From Bacteroidales bacterium (GTDB lineage: Bacteria > Bacteroidota > Bacteroidia > Bacteroidales > UBA932), in the NCBI GenBank assembly GCA_028690215.1, contig JAQVBQ010000001.1:62001-126000 (forward strand): a stretch of DNA of 64,000 nt. The letters are read 5' to 3'. This document shows, piece by piece, positions 1 through 8,232 of the stretch. A program made the position numbers and the translations under genes. Each line of letters begins with the position of its first letter. Positions within the stretch are counted from its first letter, which is position 1. The notes under the pieces were generated by a model that saw only the letters and a list, made by a program, of their open reading frames with translations, searched no databases and had not been told where the DNA came from.

Positions 1-1039
1 TGGAAAGACAAAGGAGGAGATCAGGATTCCGACAGGAGTATTCTATGATGGTATTGAGGGTTACAACATCAGGATAGACAGAAGGGATAAAAAGACCGGG
101 AACATATATGGTGTGATGGTTTACAACCACGCATCCAGGAGCAGCAACAGCCTCACAATAGCAGACTCCGGATCCATAAAGCTCACATCAGACAAGGCGA
201 ATCTGATCTTTACACTTCACAACGGATACTCATACGAGGAGCCGTATCACAATATGTCAGATACTGCCTATGCCCTTCAAAGAATCGGATTCAACAAGCA
301 GGAGCTGATTATCTCTCTGGAGAATTACGCTTTTAAACGCTCTGATGCAAACAGATTCAGCAAAGAGGTTATGTCGCAGAATCTTAAGCAACTCTCCCAC
401 GCAAGGGATTCTCTTGATTCTGCCTATGTGATAGTTAAAGGAAGACAATTACAGGATCTTCTTGCATCCGGAGGCCTTACTTCGCCGAATCAGCTGGACT
501 CCTTTCAGTTCAAACAATACCAGACAGAGTTTGATATAGACTCTCTTGCTAAGTTCGAGACCCTGTATGATGAACAACTTGCGTTGGAGGGAGCACTCTC
601 TGCAACACTTGAGGCAACATCCGTGCTGGACAATTACCAGCTTGATGAATACCGCTACTCATATCCTCTGAGAAAAGTAAGAGTGGAACGTTTCAGAAAG
701 TTCACACTCTCATTTGCGTGTTTCATTTTCTTCTTCATCGGGGCACCTCTGGGGGCGATTATCCGTAAAGGAGGTCTGGGAACCCCGGTTGTTGTTTCGA
801 TGTTCTTCTTTGTCATCTACTGGGTAGTTGACATAAGCGGAAAGAAACTTGCAACGGACGGAGTTGTTACACCGGCCATGGGAACACTTATCTCAACCTT
901 TGTCCTTCTTCCTATGGGTGTCTATCTGACATGGAAATCGACAAAGGACTCATCGCTCTTCAATGCAGAGATATATAAGAACTTCTTCAAAAGAGTTATA
1001 AGATTGAATTTTAAGAAAGAGAGATATGAGGAAGAGTGA
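1..1039 (+). CDS. LptF/LptG family permease, C-terminal part (cut by window edge)
   Basis: This is the C-terminal part (about 345 codons) of a YjgP/YjgQ-type inner membrane permease; the reading frame is open from base 2, so the start lies outside the window. The family forms the membrane part of the Lpt complex that extracts lipopolysaccharide and passes it to the periplasmic bridge. The visible protein has a periplasmic stretch, then three membrane segments near the end (around FACFIFFFIGAPLGAIIRKG, VSMFFFVIYWVVD and FVLLPMGVYLTW), the family's usual layout. Its stop overlaps the fmt start by 14 nt, so the two are probably co-transcribed. A second family member lies at 6008-7102. Assignment to LptF rather than LptG is not certain. 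Confidence 0.85.
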   Translation, partial: GKTKEEIRIPTGVFYDGIEGYNIRIDRRDKKTGNIYGVMVYNHASRSSNSLTIADSGSIKLTSDKANLIFTLHNGYSYEEPYHNMSDTAYALQRIGFNKQELIISLENYAFKRSDANRFSKEVMSQNLKQLSHARDSLDSAYVIVKGRQLQDLLASGGLTSPNQLDSFQFKQYQTEFDIDSLAKFETLYDEQLALEGALSATLEATSVLDNYQLDEYRYSYPLRKVRVERFRKFTLSFACFIFFFIGAPLGAIIRKGGLGTPVVVSMFFFVIYWVVDISGKKLATDGVVTPAMGTLISTFVLLPMGVYLTWKSTKDSSLFNAEIYKNFFKRVIRLNFKKERYEEE

Positions 1040-1994
1040 TTTAAAGATAGTCTTCATGGGCACACCGGGTTTCGCTGTGGCTCAGTTGGAAAAGATTCTG
1101 GAAAACGGATTTAATGTGGTTGCTGTTGTTACGGCTCCCGACAAACCTGCCGGCAGAGGTATGGCTCTCACCAGCAGTGAAGTAAAAAAGTATGCCATAA
1201 CCAGAGATATACCTGTTCTTCAGCCGCTCTCTCTCAAAAGCGAGGAGTTCCTTGAAACACTGAAATCATATCAGGCAGATCTCTTTATAGTGGTTGCATT
1301 CCGTATGCTTCCTAAGATTGTCTGGTCAATGCCCGCTCTGGGAACATTCAACCTGCACGCTTCACTCCTGCCCGATTACCGTGGCGCAGCCCCGATAAAT
1401 CATGTAATAATCAACGGAGAGACAAAGACTGGTGTTACAACCTTCATGCTTGACGAGGAGATTGACACAGGAGAGCTCCTTAACAGAGAGGAGTGTGAGA
1501 TAGAACCTAATGACGATTTCGGCACCCTTCACGACAAGCTGATGCATATCGGAGGCGAACTTGTTGTAAAGACTATTGATGATATAATTAATGGAATAAC
1601 CGAGCCGATATTGCAGTCTTCTGTAGAGGCTCAGATGGGAGATGTCCATACAGCCCCCAAGCTGAACAAAGAGAACACAAGGATAAACTGGGAACTTCCT
1701 TCACAAAGTGTACACAACCTTGTGAGAGGGCTGAGCCCATATCCTACAGCACATACGGTTATTTCCGGAAAAGGGAAAGAGATCCCTGTAAAGATATTCA
1801 GGACATCATACAACGATCAGTCGCACGGATTGAAGCAAGGGACGATAATTTCCGACGGCAAACAGGAGCTTAAAGTAGCATGCGGGAGCGGATTTGTCAA
1901 CATTCTCGAACTCCAGATTGCAGGCAAGAAAAGAATGACAATCAAAGAATTCCTGGCAGGCTTCAGAGATTCTGAACTCTACATGTTTATCTAA
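1026..1994 (+). CDS. fmt: Methionyl-tRNA formyltransferase
   Basis: The cytosolic enzyme formylates Met-tRNA(fMet) with 10-formyltetrahydrofolate so that it can start translation. The 322 aa length is normal. The protein begins with the Rossmann-like strand KIVFMGTPGFA and carries the signature HASLLPDYRGAAPI, which contains the folate-binding loop and the catalytic His; the catalytic Asp follows in the segment ending EEIDTG. The C-terminal tRNA-binding domain follows from about residue 205. The ATG at 1026 lies inside the upstream permease gene, and the TAATG stop/start overlap with the next gene points to coupled translation. Confidence 0.95.
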   Translation: MRKSDLKIVFMGTPGFAVAQLEKILENGFNVVAVVTAPDKPAGRGMALTSSEVKKYAITRDIPVLQPLSLKSEEFLETLKSYQADLFIVVAFRMLPKIVWSMPALGTFNLHASLLPDYRGAAPINHVIINGETKTGVTTFMLDEEIDTGELLNREECEIEPNDDFGTLHDKLMHIGGELVVKTIDDIINGITEPILQSSVEAQMGDVHTAPKLNKENTRINWELPSQSVHNLVRGLSPYPTAHTVISGKGKEIPVKIFRTSYNDQSHGLKQGTIISDGKQELKVACGSGFVNILELQIAGKKRMTIKEFLAGFRDSELYMFI

Positions 1995-2614
1995 TGAAAG
2001 CTTACGTCATACTGGCAGACGGAGATTATCCGAGACACCCTGCAGCAGTTGAACTACTCAGGAGTGCATCCGGGATAGTATGTTGTGACGGAGCTGCAGC
2101 AAAGTTGATAGAAAATGGTTTTGTCCCCGATGCTATCGTGGGTGACATGGACAGCCTGAATAACGATTTTCAGCAAAAATACCGGGAAATTATTCATCGT
2201 GACCCCGACCAGGAGACAAATGATCTCACAAAAGCCGTTTACTACACACTGACCCTATTTCCTGACAAAATTTACATACTTGGTGCAACAGGACTCAGAG
2301 AAGACCACACATTGGGAAACATATCCCTTCTGGCATCCTACAGCGAAAAAACGGGGATACCTGTAGAGATGTATACTGACTACGGGAAGTTCTTCTCTAT
2401 TGAGGGTGATGTCGAAATTTCAATGCAAAAGGGAGGGCAGATCTCCCTCTTTGCCCTTGATCCCCGGACCAGAATCATATCTGAAGGTCTTAAATTCCCT
2501 CTCAAAGAGGTGATTTTTGACTGTTGGTGGAAAGGAACACTGAACGAAGCTACTTCTAACTTAGTAAGACTAAGTATAAACATGGGAAAAGTAATCGTTT
2601 TTCAACCGTTTTAA
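1994..2614 (+). CDS. Thiamine pyrophosphokinase
   Basis: The protein (206 aa) transfers pyrophosphate from ATP to thiamine to make the cofactor thiamine diphosphate. Family motifs are clear: DAIVGDMDSL near residue 48 and DQETNDLTKAV near residue 72, the acidic motifs of the catalytic domain, followed by GATGLREDHTLGN. The C-terminal half is the thiamine-binding beta domain. Its start shares one base with the fmt stop (TAATG). It is the last gene of this plus-strand run and is followed by a hairpin terminator 9 nt after the stop. Confidence 0.9.
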   Translation: MKAYVILADGDYPRHPAAVELLRSASGIVCCDGAAAKLIENGFVPDAIVGDMDSLNNDFQQKYREIIHRDPDQETNDLTKAVYYTLTLFPDKIYILGATGLREDHTLGNISLLASYSEKTGIPVEMYTDYGKFFSIEGDVEISMQKGGQISLFALDPRTRIISEGLKFPLKEVIFDCWWKGTLNEATSNLVRLSINMGKVIVFQPF

Positions 2615-2622
2615 ATAAAAAA

Positions 2623-2645
2623 GAGGGTATCACGATGATACCCTC
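2623..2645. terminator. Bidirectional intrinsic terminator between thiamine pyrophosphokinase and HU genes
   Basis: A 9-bp perfect stem, GAGGGTATC pairing with GATACCCTC, with a 5-nt loop. It is preceded by a run of A and followed by CTTTT, so it can end transcription from both convergent genes. Confidence 0.85.
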
Positions 2646-2673
2646 CTTTTCAATTACCTATCGGATGTTATTT

Positions 2674-2943
2674 TTAGACAAGTTTGTTGAGGTCTGCACC
2701 AGCTTTAAACCTTACAACATTCTTTGCTGCAATTTTAATGTTCTTGCCTGTGCGAGGATTCCTACCATTTCTGGCATTTCTCTTAACAACTGAGAATGAG
2801 CCAAAACCAACCAGTGTCAGTCTTTCTCCTTTCTTCATAGTTTCTCCGGCTGCGTCTACAAATGCATCCAATGCTTTTCTGGCATCAACTTTAGTAATGT
2901 TGGCCTTACCAGCGATAGCTGAAATTAATTCTGCTTTATTCAT
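2674..2943 (-). CDS. HU family DNA-binding protein
   Basis: An 89-aa histone-like protein that bends and compacts DNA as a dimer. It starts MNKAELISAIA, typical of HU, and carries the signature GFGSFSVVKRNARNGRNP at about residues 46-63, ending in the DNA-binding arm. The size is exactly that of HU rather than the longer HU-like proteins also found in Bacteroidota. It stands alone between a shared terminator on its 3' side and its own promoter on its 5' side. Confidence 0.93.
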   Translation of the reverse strand: MNKAELISAIAGKANITKVDARKALDAFVDAAGETMKKGERLTLVGFGSFSVVKRNARNGRNPRTGKNIKIAAKNVVRFKAGADLNKLV

Positions 2944-2982
2944 AATTTAGTTATTAGGTTGTTGAATTCCTTGGGGTTGATG

Positions 2983-3013
2983 CAAATTTAGTTTTTTAAT
3001 TTTTAAAAAACAA
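2983..3013 (-). promoter_or_regulatory. Predicted Bacteroidota-type promoter of the HU gene
   Basis: On the minus strand TAAATTTG (2990 to 2983) fits the -7 consensus TAnnTTTG, and a TTG (3013 to 3011) lies 20 bp upstream as the -33 element. Transcription would start about 35 nt before the HU ATG. Confidence 0.6.
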
Positions 3014-3030
3014 TAGGATTTTCCAGATAG

Positions 3031-3966
3031 TTACAATTTTTTTTGATATAAAAGTTGCGTTACAACTCCCTCTAGGTGCGACATTTCTGATTTAAACTTT
3101 CTGAAAGAATCACTTTTAGGGAAAAACGGACGATGTTTTTTCATCTCGTTCAGCTTCTCGATCTTATCTATCAACTCTCCCTCTTGTTGATCTATAATGT
3201 GTCCTCGGAAGAGTTCCCATATATAGTCAACTGCCTGTGCTGACGGGTGTAACATATCTTCTGCATAGAAACGATAATCCCTTAGCTCGTCCATAAACAC
3301 CTCATATGCAGGAAAATAGAAAACGTTGAGAAAGTTCTTTCTCATCTCCTCTATTGCAAGAAGCAGTGTTGCCTTACTTAACTGATTCTCATGTGCGCCA
3401 TCCTTCCAATGCCTTACAGGGCTCACAGTGAACAGCCATTTTTTATCAGGATTCGCCTCTATGAAGGGTGATAACAGCCCGACACTCTCTCCGATTGAAA
3501 GCTGCTCCCTGGCAAACTCTTTTCCCGGAAGTTTATGGCAATTACTCACTAAAATATTTTTGCTTTTTAACCTGTAAACCCACCTTGTTCCAAGTGTGAT
3601 CATCACCCATTGTGACGAAATAAAGTGTTCGGAACTCTTTTGAAGCGAAGAATTGATGCTTTCAAGAAGCCCCTCTTCTGTATAATCGGCAAATTGAGAA
3701 CTGTGAAAAAGACTTTTCCAAACATCCCCGTCTGCTATAACGTCTCCCTTCTCGAATCTCCTGCCGGTGCCTAGACGGTCCAGAGCCGATGCCACTGAAG
3801 CGGGATTGTATAGTACACCAAAAGGGTTGACACAAATATTAAAACGAAGTGACTCCATCCTTGAACCTATCTCATCGGAAAAGCAGGAGCCGAGAGAGAT
3901 TATTTTATCCCTGTATGATATCTTTTGTTCGAAATCCTCTATCGGAACCTTGGTCGAAAATTTCAT
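3031..3966 (-). CDS. GSCFA domain-containing protein
   Basis: A 311-aa protein of the GSCFA family, named for the motif seen here as SLGSCFSDEIG at about residues 26-36. The family is related to SGNH/GDSL-type hydrolases; the downstream motifs TVSPVRHW and MLHPSAQAVDYIW, with a late Asp/His-type pair, fit that fold. No substrate is established and none can be read from the sequence. There is no signal peptide. The start overlaps the queG stop by 4 nt (ATGA), so it is translated together with queG, although no shared function is evident. Confidence 0.85.
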   Translation of the reverse strand: MKFSTKVPIEDFEQKISYRDKIISLGSCFSDEIGSRMESLRFNICVNPFGVLYNPASVASALDRLGTGRRFEKGDVIADGDVWKSLFHSSQFADYTEEGLLESINSSLQKSSEHFISSQWVMITLGTRWVYRLKSKNILVSNCHKLPGKEFAREQLSIGESVGLLSPFIEANPDKKWLFTVSPVRHWKDGAHENQLSKATLLLAIEEMRKNFLNVFYFPAYEVFMDELRDYRFYAEDMLHPSAQAVDYIWELFRGHIIDQQEGELIDKIEKLNEMKKHRPFFPKSDSFRKFKSEMSHLEGVVTQLLYQKKL

Positions 3967-4910
3967 GTCGTCATAAGTTTCTCTAAGTTATTTTTAATTT
4001 TTGATATTCCTGCCCTTTTTAGTGGGGAATTTTTGAATATTTCCTTATAATCATCCTCGGATAAGCCGGCCCAATCTTCAGGCAAAAATTCAACCATTTT
4101 TTTACCATGTGCGGAAGAGTATAGCGGTGAGAATTCCGGCCATGTTGTAAACCTACCCCTGTTTGTCCACGGACAGGCCTCAATGCAAATGTCACAGCCG
4201 AAAATATAGCCTGAATGAGTCACCTTGAACTCCTCCTCTTCATACACTCTCCTACTCTCTATGGTCTGATACGATATACATCTTCTCGCATCTATGATAT
4301 AAGGGGCGGTCAGAGCACCTGTCGGACAGCCATCCAGACATCGCCTGCATTTTCCGCATCCATCTCTGACAATACTCTCGGAATATTTCATCTCAACATT
4401 GACCAGAATAATTCCAATCAGATTGTGTACACCATGTTTTTTGCTTATTAGAAGCCCATTCTTTCCAATAAATCCCAGCCCGGCCTCCCTTGCCCACAAC
4501 CTTTCAAGAAGAGGGGCAGAATCGGTGAAAACCATTGCTTCCAGCTCCGGAATCTCAACCTTCATCCTGCGAACAATCTCTCTGAGTTTTTTCCTGATTA
4601 CATCATGATAATCCTCCCCCCAGGCATAACTCGCAACCGAAGGGCACCCCGGCTGCTGTTTTTCGCTCTGCTTGTAGGGTGCCAGCATACAAATAACAGA
4701 CTTTACCCCAGGCAATAACAGCGAAGGATCTTCACGTATATCCTGGTTTTTTTCAAGATATGCCATATCTCCATGTAAACCTTTTTCAAGCGATTCTCTG
4801 AAATTTATCATGGCATCTGTCATCAGACCGGCCTTTGCCACTCCGCAATCTGCAAACCCCAGTTCTTCAGCCCATCTTAATAGCAATTCGTCAATAGAGA
4901 GAGTTGTCAT
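3963..4910 (-). CDS. queG: Epoxyqueuosine reductase QueG
   Basis: QueG reduces epoxyqueuosine to queuosine at the wobble base of tRNAs with GUN anticodons, the last step of queuosine synthesis, using cobalamin and two [4Fe-4S] clusters. Both ferredoxin-like clusters are visible: CGKCRRCLDGCPTGA at about residue 186 and CDICIEACPW at about residue 240. The conserved segment VFTDSAPLLER and the GFIGKNGLL motif are also present. The 315 aa length fits the short form without C-terminal HEAT repeats. The tgt gene for the same pathway lies at 7102-8232. Confidence 0.93.
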   Translation of the reverse strand: MTTLSIDELLLRWAEELGFADCGVAKAGLMTDAMINFRESLEKGLHGDMAYLEKNQDIREDPSLLLPGVKSVICMLAPYKQSEKQQPGCPSVASYAWGEDYHDVIRKKLREIVRRMKVEIPELEAMVFTDSAPLLERLWAREAGLGFIGKNGLLISKKHGVHNLIGIILVNVEMKYSESIVRDGCGKCRRCLDGCPTGALTAPYIIDARRCISYQTIESRRVYEEEEFKVTHSGYIFGCDICIEACPWTNRGRFTTWPEFSPLYSSAHGKKMVEFLPEDWAGLSEDDYKEIFKNSPLKRAGISKIKNNLEKLMTT

Positions 4911-4975
4911 AGAATGATTTTTTCATTTTTTATTGAAAATATGTAATCAAAATGCAAGATTTACTATAAATTTTA

Positions 4976-4983
4976 TACATTTG
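4976..4983 (+). promoter_or_regulatory. Predicted -7 promoter element for the 5022 epimerase gene
   Basis: TACATTTG matches TAnnTTTG exactly and lies 39 nt before the ATG at 5022 in an AT-rich intergenic region. No clear -33 TTTG is seen, so this is tentative. Confidence 0.45.
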
Positions 4984-5021
4984 CCTACATTTTTCTTACA
5001 GCATTCTTTAAACACAAAGAT

Positions 5022-5969
5022 ATGAAAATCTTAGTAGTCGGAGCAGGTGGACAGATCGGAACGGAACTTATTCCCCATCTTCAGAAAACATATGGTGAAG
5101 ATAACATTATTGCAGCAGATCTAAAAAGCGACATAGTTGACAGACTTTCAAAGTCTGCTCGCTCTGTTATGCTTGATGCAACTGATGCCGGTTCATATTC
5201 CGAAGTAATCAGGGAGTATAAGATTAATCGCATATACAATCTTGTTGCCCTTTTATCAGCAACAGGTGAGAAAAATCCCCAGATAGCCTGGAAGATCAAT
5301 ATGGGAGCTCTTCTGAACTCTCTTGAGATAGCAAAGGAGTACGGATGTGCACTGTTCACTCCCAGCTCTATAGGTGCTTTTGGAGAATCAACGCCACATA
5401 CAAAAACACCTCAGGACACTGTCATGAGACCAAATACAATGTATGGAGTATGCAAGGTCTCCGGTGAGCTTTTAAGTGATTACTACCATCATAGATTCGG
5501 TGTTGATACCAGAAGCGTGAGATTTCCGGGTATTATATCAAACGGAGCTTTACCAGGCGGAGGAACAACAGACTATGCAGTGGAGGTTTTTTACGAAATT
5601 GTGAAAAGTGGAAGTTTTACATGCCCTATTCCCGAAAACTCGTATATGGACATGTTATATATGCCTGATGCACTAAGGGCATGTACCGAGCTTATGGATG
5701 CAGACCCTGCAGGACTAAAGCACAGGAACAGCTTCAATGTGACAGCAATGAGCTTCTCTCCTGAGATACTTTTTGCCGAGATCAAAAAACATGTACCCGA
5801 GGCAAAATTCAAATACGATATAGACCCTGTTAAAGCGGCAATAGCTGACTCATGGCCGGACTCTCTCGATGACTCTTGTGCAAGGGAGGAGTGGGGCTGG
5901 AAACCTGAATGGGATCTCTCCGGTATGGTTCAGGATATGCTAAAAGCGATCAGGGCCAAACTAGCCTGA
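5022..5969 (+). CDS. NAD-dependent epimerase/dehydratase family, probable short-chain-type L-threonine 3-dehydrogenase
   Basis: A 315-aa extended short-chain dehydrogenase. The N-terminus has the NAD-binding glycine motif GAGGQIG (residues 7-13), and the catalytic Tyr-Lys pair is in MYGVCKVSGE (about residues 143-152), with the serine in FTPSSIGAFGE. The segment RFPGIISNGALPGGGTTDYA is typical of the UDP-glucose 4-epimerase-like L-threonine 3-dehydrogenases, which oxidise threonine to 2-amino-3-ketobutyrate. A glycine C-acetyltransferase partner gene is not in the window, so the substrate rests on motif resemblance. The gene stands alone and converges with the lptG-like gene. Confidence 0.78.
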   Translation: MKILVVGAGGQIGTELIPHLQKTYGEDNIIAADLKSDIVDRLSKSARSVMLDATDAGSYSEVIREYKINRIYNLVALLSATGEKNPQIAWKINMGALLNSLEIAKEYGCALFTPSSIGAFGESTPHTKTPQDTVMRPNTMYGVCKVSGELLSDYYHHRFGVDTRSVRFPGIISNGALPGGGTTDYAVEVFYEIVKSGSFTCPIPENSYMDMLYMPDALRACTELMDADPAGLKHRNSFNVTAMSFSPEILFAEIKKHVPEAKFKYDIDPVKAAIADSWPDSLDDSCAREEWGWKPEWDLSGMVQDMLKAIRAKLA

Positions 5970-6007
5970 AAGTTTCGCAAATCTGATTTCACAAAAGTCT
6001 GAATCTT

Positions 6008-7102
6008 CTATTTTGGAGCAATCCTGTACAGATAGTAGGCGATAATCCCGAATGTTATGTTCGGCACCCACAATGCAAGCCATGGAGGCATTACGCCCGA
6101 ATGTACGAACATCTGGCTGAAACGGAGGAATAGAATATAGACAAAGCTCAGGGCTATACCGACACCCAGATTCATGCCAATACCACCGCGTCTCTTTCTT
6201 GAAGAGAGCGAGACTCCCATAATTGTTAGTATAAATGCAGAAAATGGTATGGCAAAGCGTGTGTGCTTCTCTATCTGGGCATATTTTACCCTCATGTCTC
6301 CTCTCATTTTCTGAGTCTTGATATAATCATCGAGCTCAAATAAATTGTAAGACTCAACGATGTTTGTCCTTTGATTGAGGTCCGTAACCTTCAGACTTAG
6401 CACTGTGTCAATCTGGTTACCCGAAACAATCTTCTCCCTGCCGTCCTGACTTGTCCTGAGGTAGTAATTGCTCAAAACCCAGCACTGCTTTGTAGTATCC
6501 CACTGTGCACTTTCAGCATTCAGCCTTGACTTGAGAGTGTGTCCCTCAATTGTCTCAAGCGTGAAATTTGATGCACGGTTGTCAACAGTGTTGAAAGACT
6601 GTATGTAGACATAGGTCCCCGGATGAAGCTGCAGGTGAATATTATTCCCCGCCACATAGGGCTTGTCCTTAAGGTATTTGTTCTGAAACTCGAGTCTCAC
6701 CCTGTTGGCCGGAGGAATAATGAAAAGGTTCATCGATAGGCTGAACATGGCAATAAAAAAAGCCGATACAAGATATGGGTACAACATCCTGTTAAAACTT
6801 ATACCACCGGCAAGAATTGCCACAATTTCACTGTTCGAGGCCATCTTGGAGGTAAAGAATATTACAGAGATGAAAACCAACAGAGGGCTGAAGAGATTTA
6901 TATAGTATGGGACCATATTCCCGTAATAGTTGAAGACAATAGCCTTCAGAGGGGCCTCTTTTTCAACCAGGTTGTCAATCTTCTCACTTATATCAAATAT
7001 TATTATAATCGCTATTATGACGGCAAGTATAAAGAGATATGTGCCAATAAACTTCTTTATAATATACTTGTCAATCTTGACAATATGATAGTTTGCCTTC
7101 AT
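6008..7102 (-). CDS. LptF/LptG family permease
   Basis: A complete 364-aa YjgP/YjgQ-family inner membrane protein, a permease subunit of the lipopolysaccharide export complex. It has the expected order: N-terminal membrane segments (YLFILAVIIAIIIIFDI and LFSPLLVFISVIFF), a third near residue 110, a periplasmic beta domain of about 160 residues, then three C-terminal segments ending ITFGIIAYYLYRI. Its ATG overlaps the tgt stop by one base (TGATG), so it is probably translated with tgt. The partner permease is the truncated gene at 1-1039. Which is LptF and which LptG cannot be settled here. Confidence 0.88.
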   Translation of the reverse strand: MKANYHIVKIDKYIIKKFIGTYLFILAVIIAIIIIFDISEKIDNLVEKEAPLKAIVFNYYGNMVPYYINLFSPLLVFISVIFFTSKMASNSEIVAILAGGISFNRMLYPYLVSAFFIAMFSLSMNLFIIPPANRVRLEFQNKYLKDKPYVAGNNIHLQLHPGTYVYIQSFNTVDNRASNFTLETIEGHTLKSRLNAESAQWDTTKQCWVLSNYYLRTSQDGREKIVSGNQIDTVLSLKVTDLNQRTNIVESYNLFELDDYIKTQKMRGDMRVKYAQIEKHTRFAIPFSAFILTIMGVSLSSRKRRGGIGMNLGVGIALSFVYILFLRFSQMFVHSGVMPPWLALWVPNITFGIIAYYLYRIAPK

Positions 7103-8232
7103 CAGAGTCTGGTCTCAAGTTTTTTCACCATAGAATTCTTCCAGGTCACAAAATCACCCTCTTTTATGTGCTGACGGGCCTGATCGACCAGCCATAGATA
7201 AAATGCCAGATTGTGCTCACTTGCTATCTGAGCGCCCAATATCTCGGAAGAGATGAAGAGATGCCTCAGATAAGACCTGGAATAGCATTTGTCAACAAAA
7301 GACGTTCCATTCTCGTCAATCGGAGAAAAATCGTCAGCCCACTTTTTATTCCTGATATTGATTATTCCCTCGGATGTGAAAAGCATGCCGTTGCGGGCAT
7401 TTCTTGTAGGCATGACGCAATCGAACATATCAACCCCTCTTGCTATTCCCTCAAGTAAATTTGCGGGCGTACCCACCCCCATCAGATATCGTGGTTTATC
7501 CTTCGGTAGGATCGGGTCCAGCACCTCGAGCATCTGGTACATCTGCTCAGTCGGCTCCCCCACAGAGAGGCCTCCGATCGCATACCCCTCCCTCTCAAGA
7601 GAGACAGCATGCTCGGCAGCTTCAACCCTGAGGTCCGGATACACACAACCCTGCACTATCGGGAAAAATGACTGACTGTAACCGTACAGTGCTTCTGTCC
7701 TGTCAAAATGGGCAACACCTCTCTCAAGCCACTGCTTTGTGAGTTGGAGTGAGGATTTTGCGTATTTGTGGTCTGAGTCTCCCGGAGGGCACTCATCGAG
7801 GGCCATTATAATATCCGCCCCAATCAATCTCTGAATCTCAACTACGTTTTCAGGTGTGAAGAGATGTTTTGAACCATCAATGTGAGACCTGAAGGTGCAA
7901 CCGTCATGGGTGAGTTTTCTGTTTTCTGCAAGAGAGAATACCTGATACCCTCCGCTATCGGTCAGAATCGGTCTGTCCCATGAAATGAACTTATGAAGTC
8001 CTCCTGCCTTGTTTATAATATCTGTTCCCGGTCTCAGATAGAGATGGTATGTGTTTCCCAAAATTATCTGAGCCTTTATATCCTCCTTGAGATCCCTGTG
8101 GTAAACGGCTTTTACAGTCCCGGCCGTACCGACCGGCATAAAAATTGGGGTCTCAATAACGCCATGATCGGTGTGAAGCAATCCACAAGAGGCAGAACTC
8201 TCCTGATCCCTGGCTATCTTTTCATATCTCAT
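7102..8232 (-). CDS. tgt: Queuine tRNA-ribosyltransferase
   Basis: Tgt exchanges guanine 34 of tRNAs with GUN anticodons for the queuosine precursor preQ1. The 376 aa length and motifs are standard: GNTYHLYLRPG, LTDSGGYQVFSL with the conserved Asp, GGLSVGEP, and FDCVMPTRNARNG with the nucleophilic Asp. The zinc site is unusual. Where the E. coli enzyme has C-x-C-x2-C after PLDP, this protein reads PIDENGTSFVDKCYSRSYL, so the three zinc cysteines are replaced while the later His (EHNLAFY) remains. It overlaps the upstream permease gene by 4 nt. Confidence 0.93.
   Translation of the reverse strand: MRYEKIARDQESSASCGLLHTDHGVIETPIFMPVGTAGTVKAVYHRDLKEDIKAQIILGNTYHLYLRPGTDIINKAGGLHKFISWDRPILTDSGGYQVFSLAENRKLTHDGCTFRSHIDGSKHLFTPENVVEIQRLIGADIIMALDECPPGDSDHKYAKSSLQLTKQWLERGVAHFDRTEALYGYSQSFFPIVQGCVYPDLRVEAAEHAVSLEREGYAIGGLSVGEPTEQMYQMLEVLDPILPKDKPRYLMGVGTPANLLEGIARGVDMFDCVMPTRNARNGMLFTSEGIINIRNKKWADDFSPIDENGTSFVDKCYSRSYLRHLFISSEILGAQIASEHNLAFYLWLVDQARQHIKEGDFVTWKNSMVKKLETRL

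Noticed and set aside
2684-2950. Plus-strand ORF of 88 codons
   Set aside because: It is a mirror of the HU gene on the other strand with no family resemblance.
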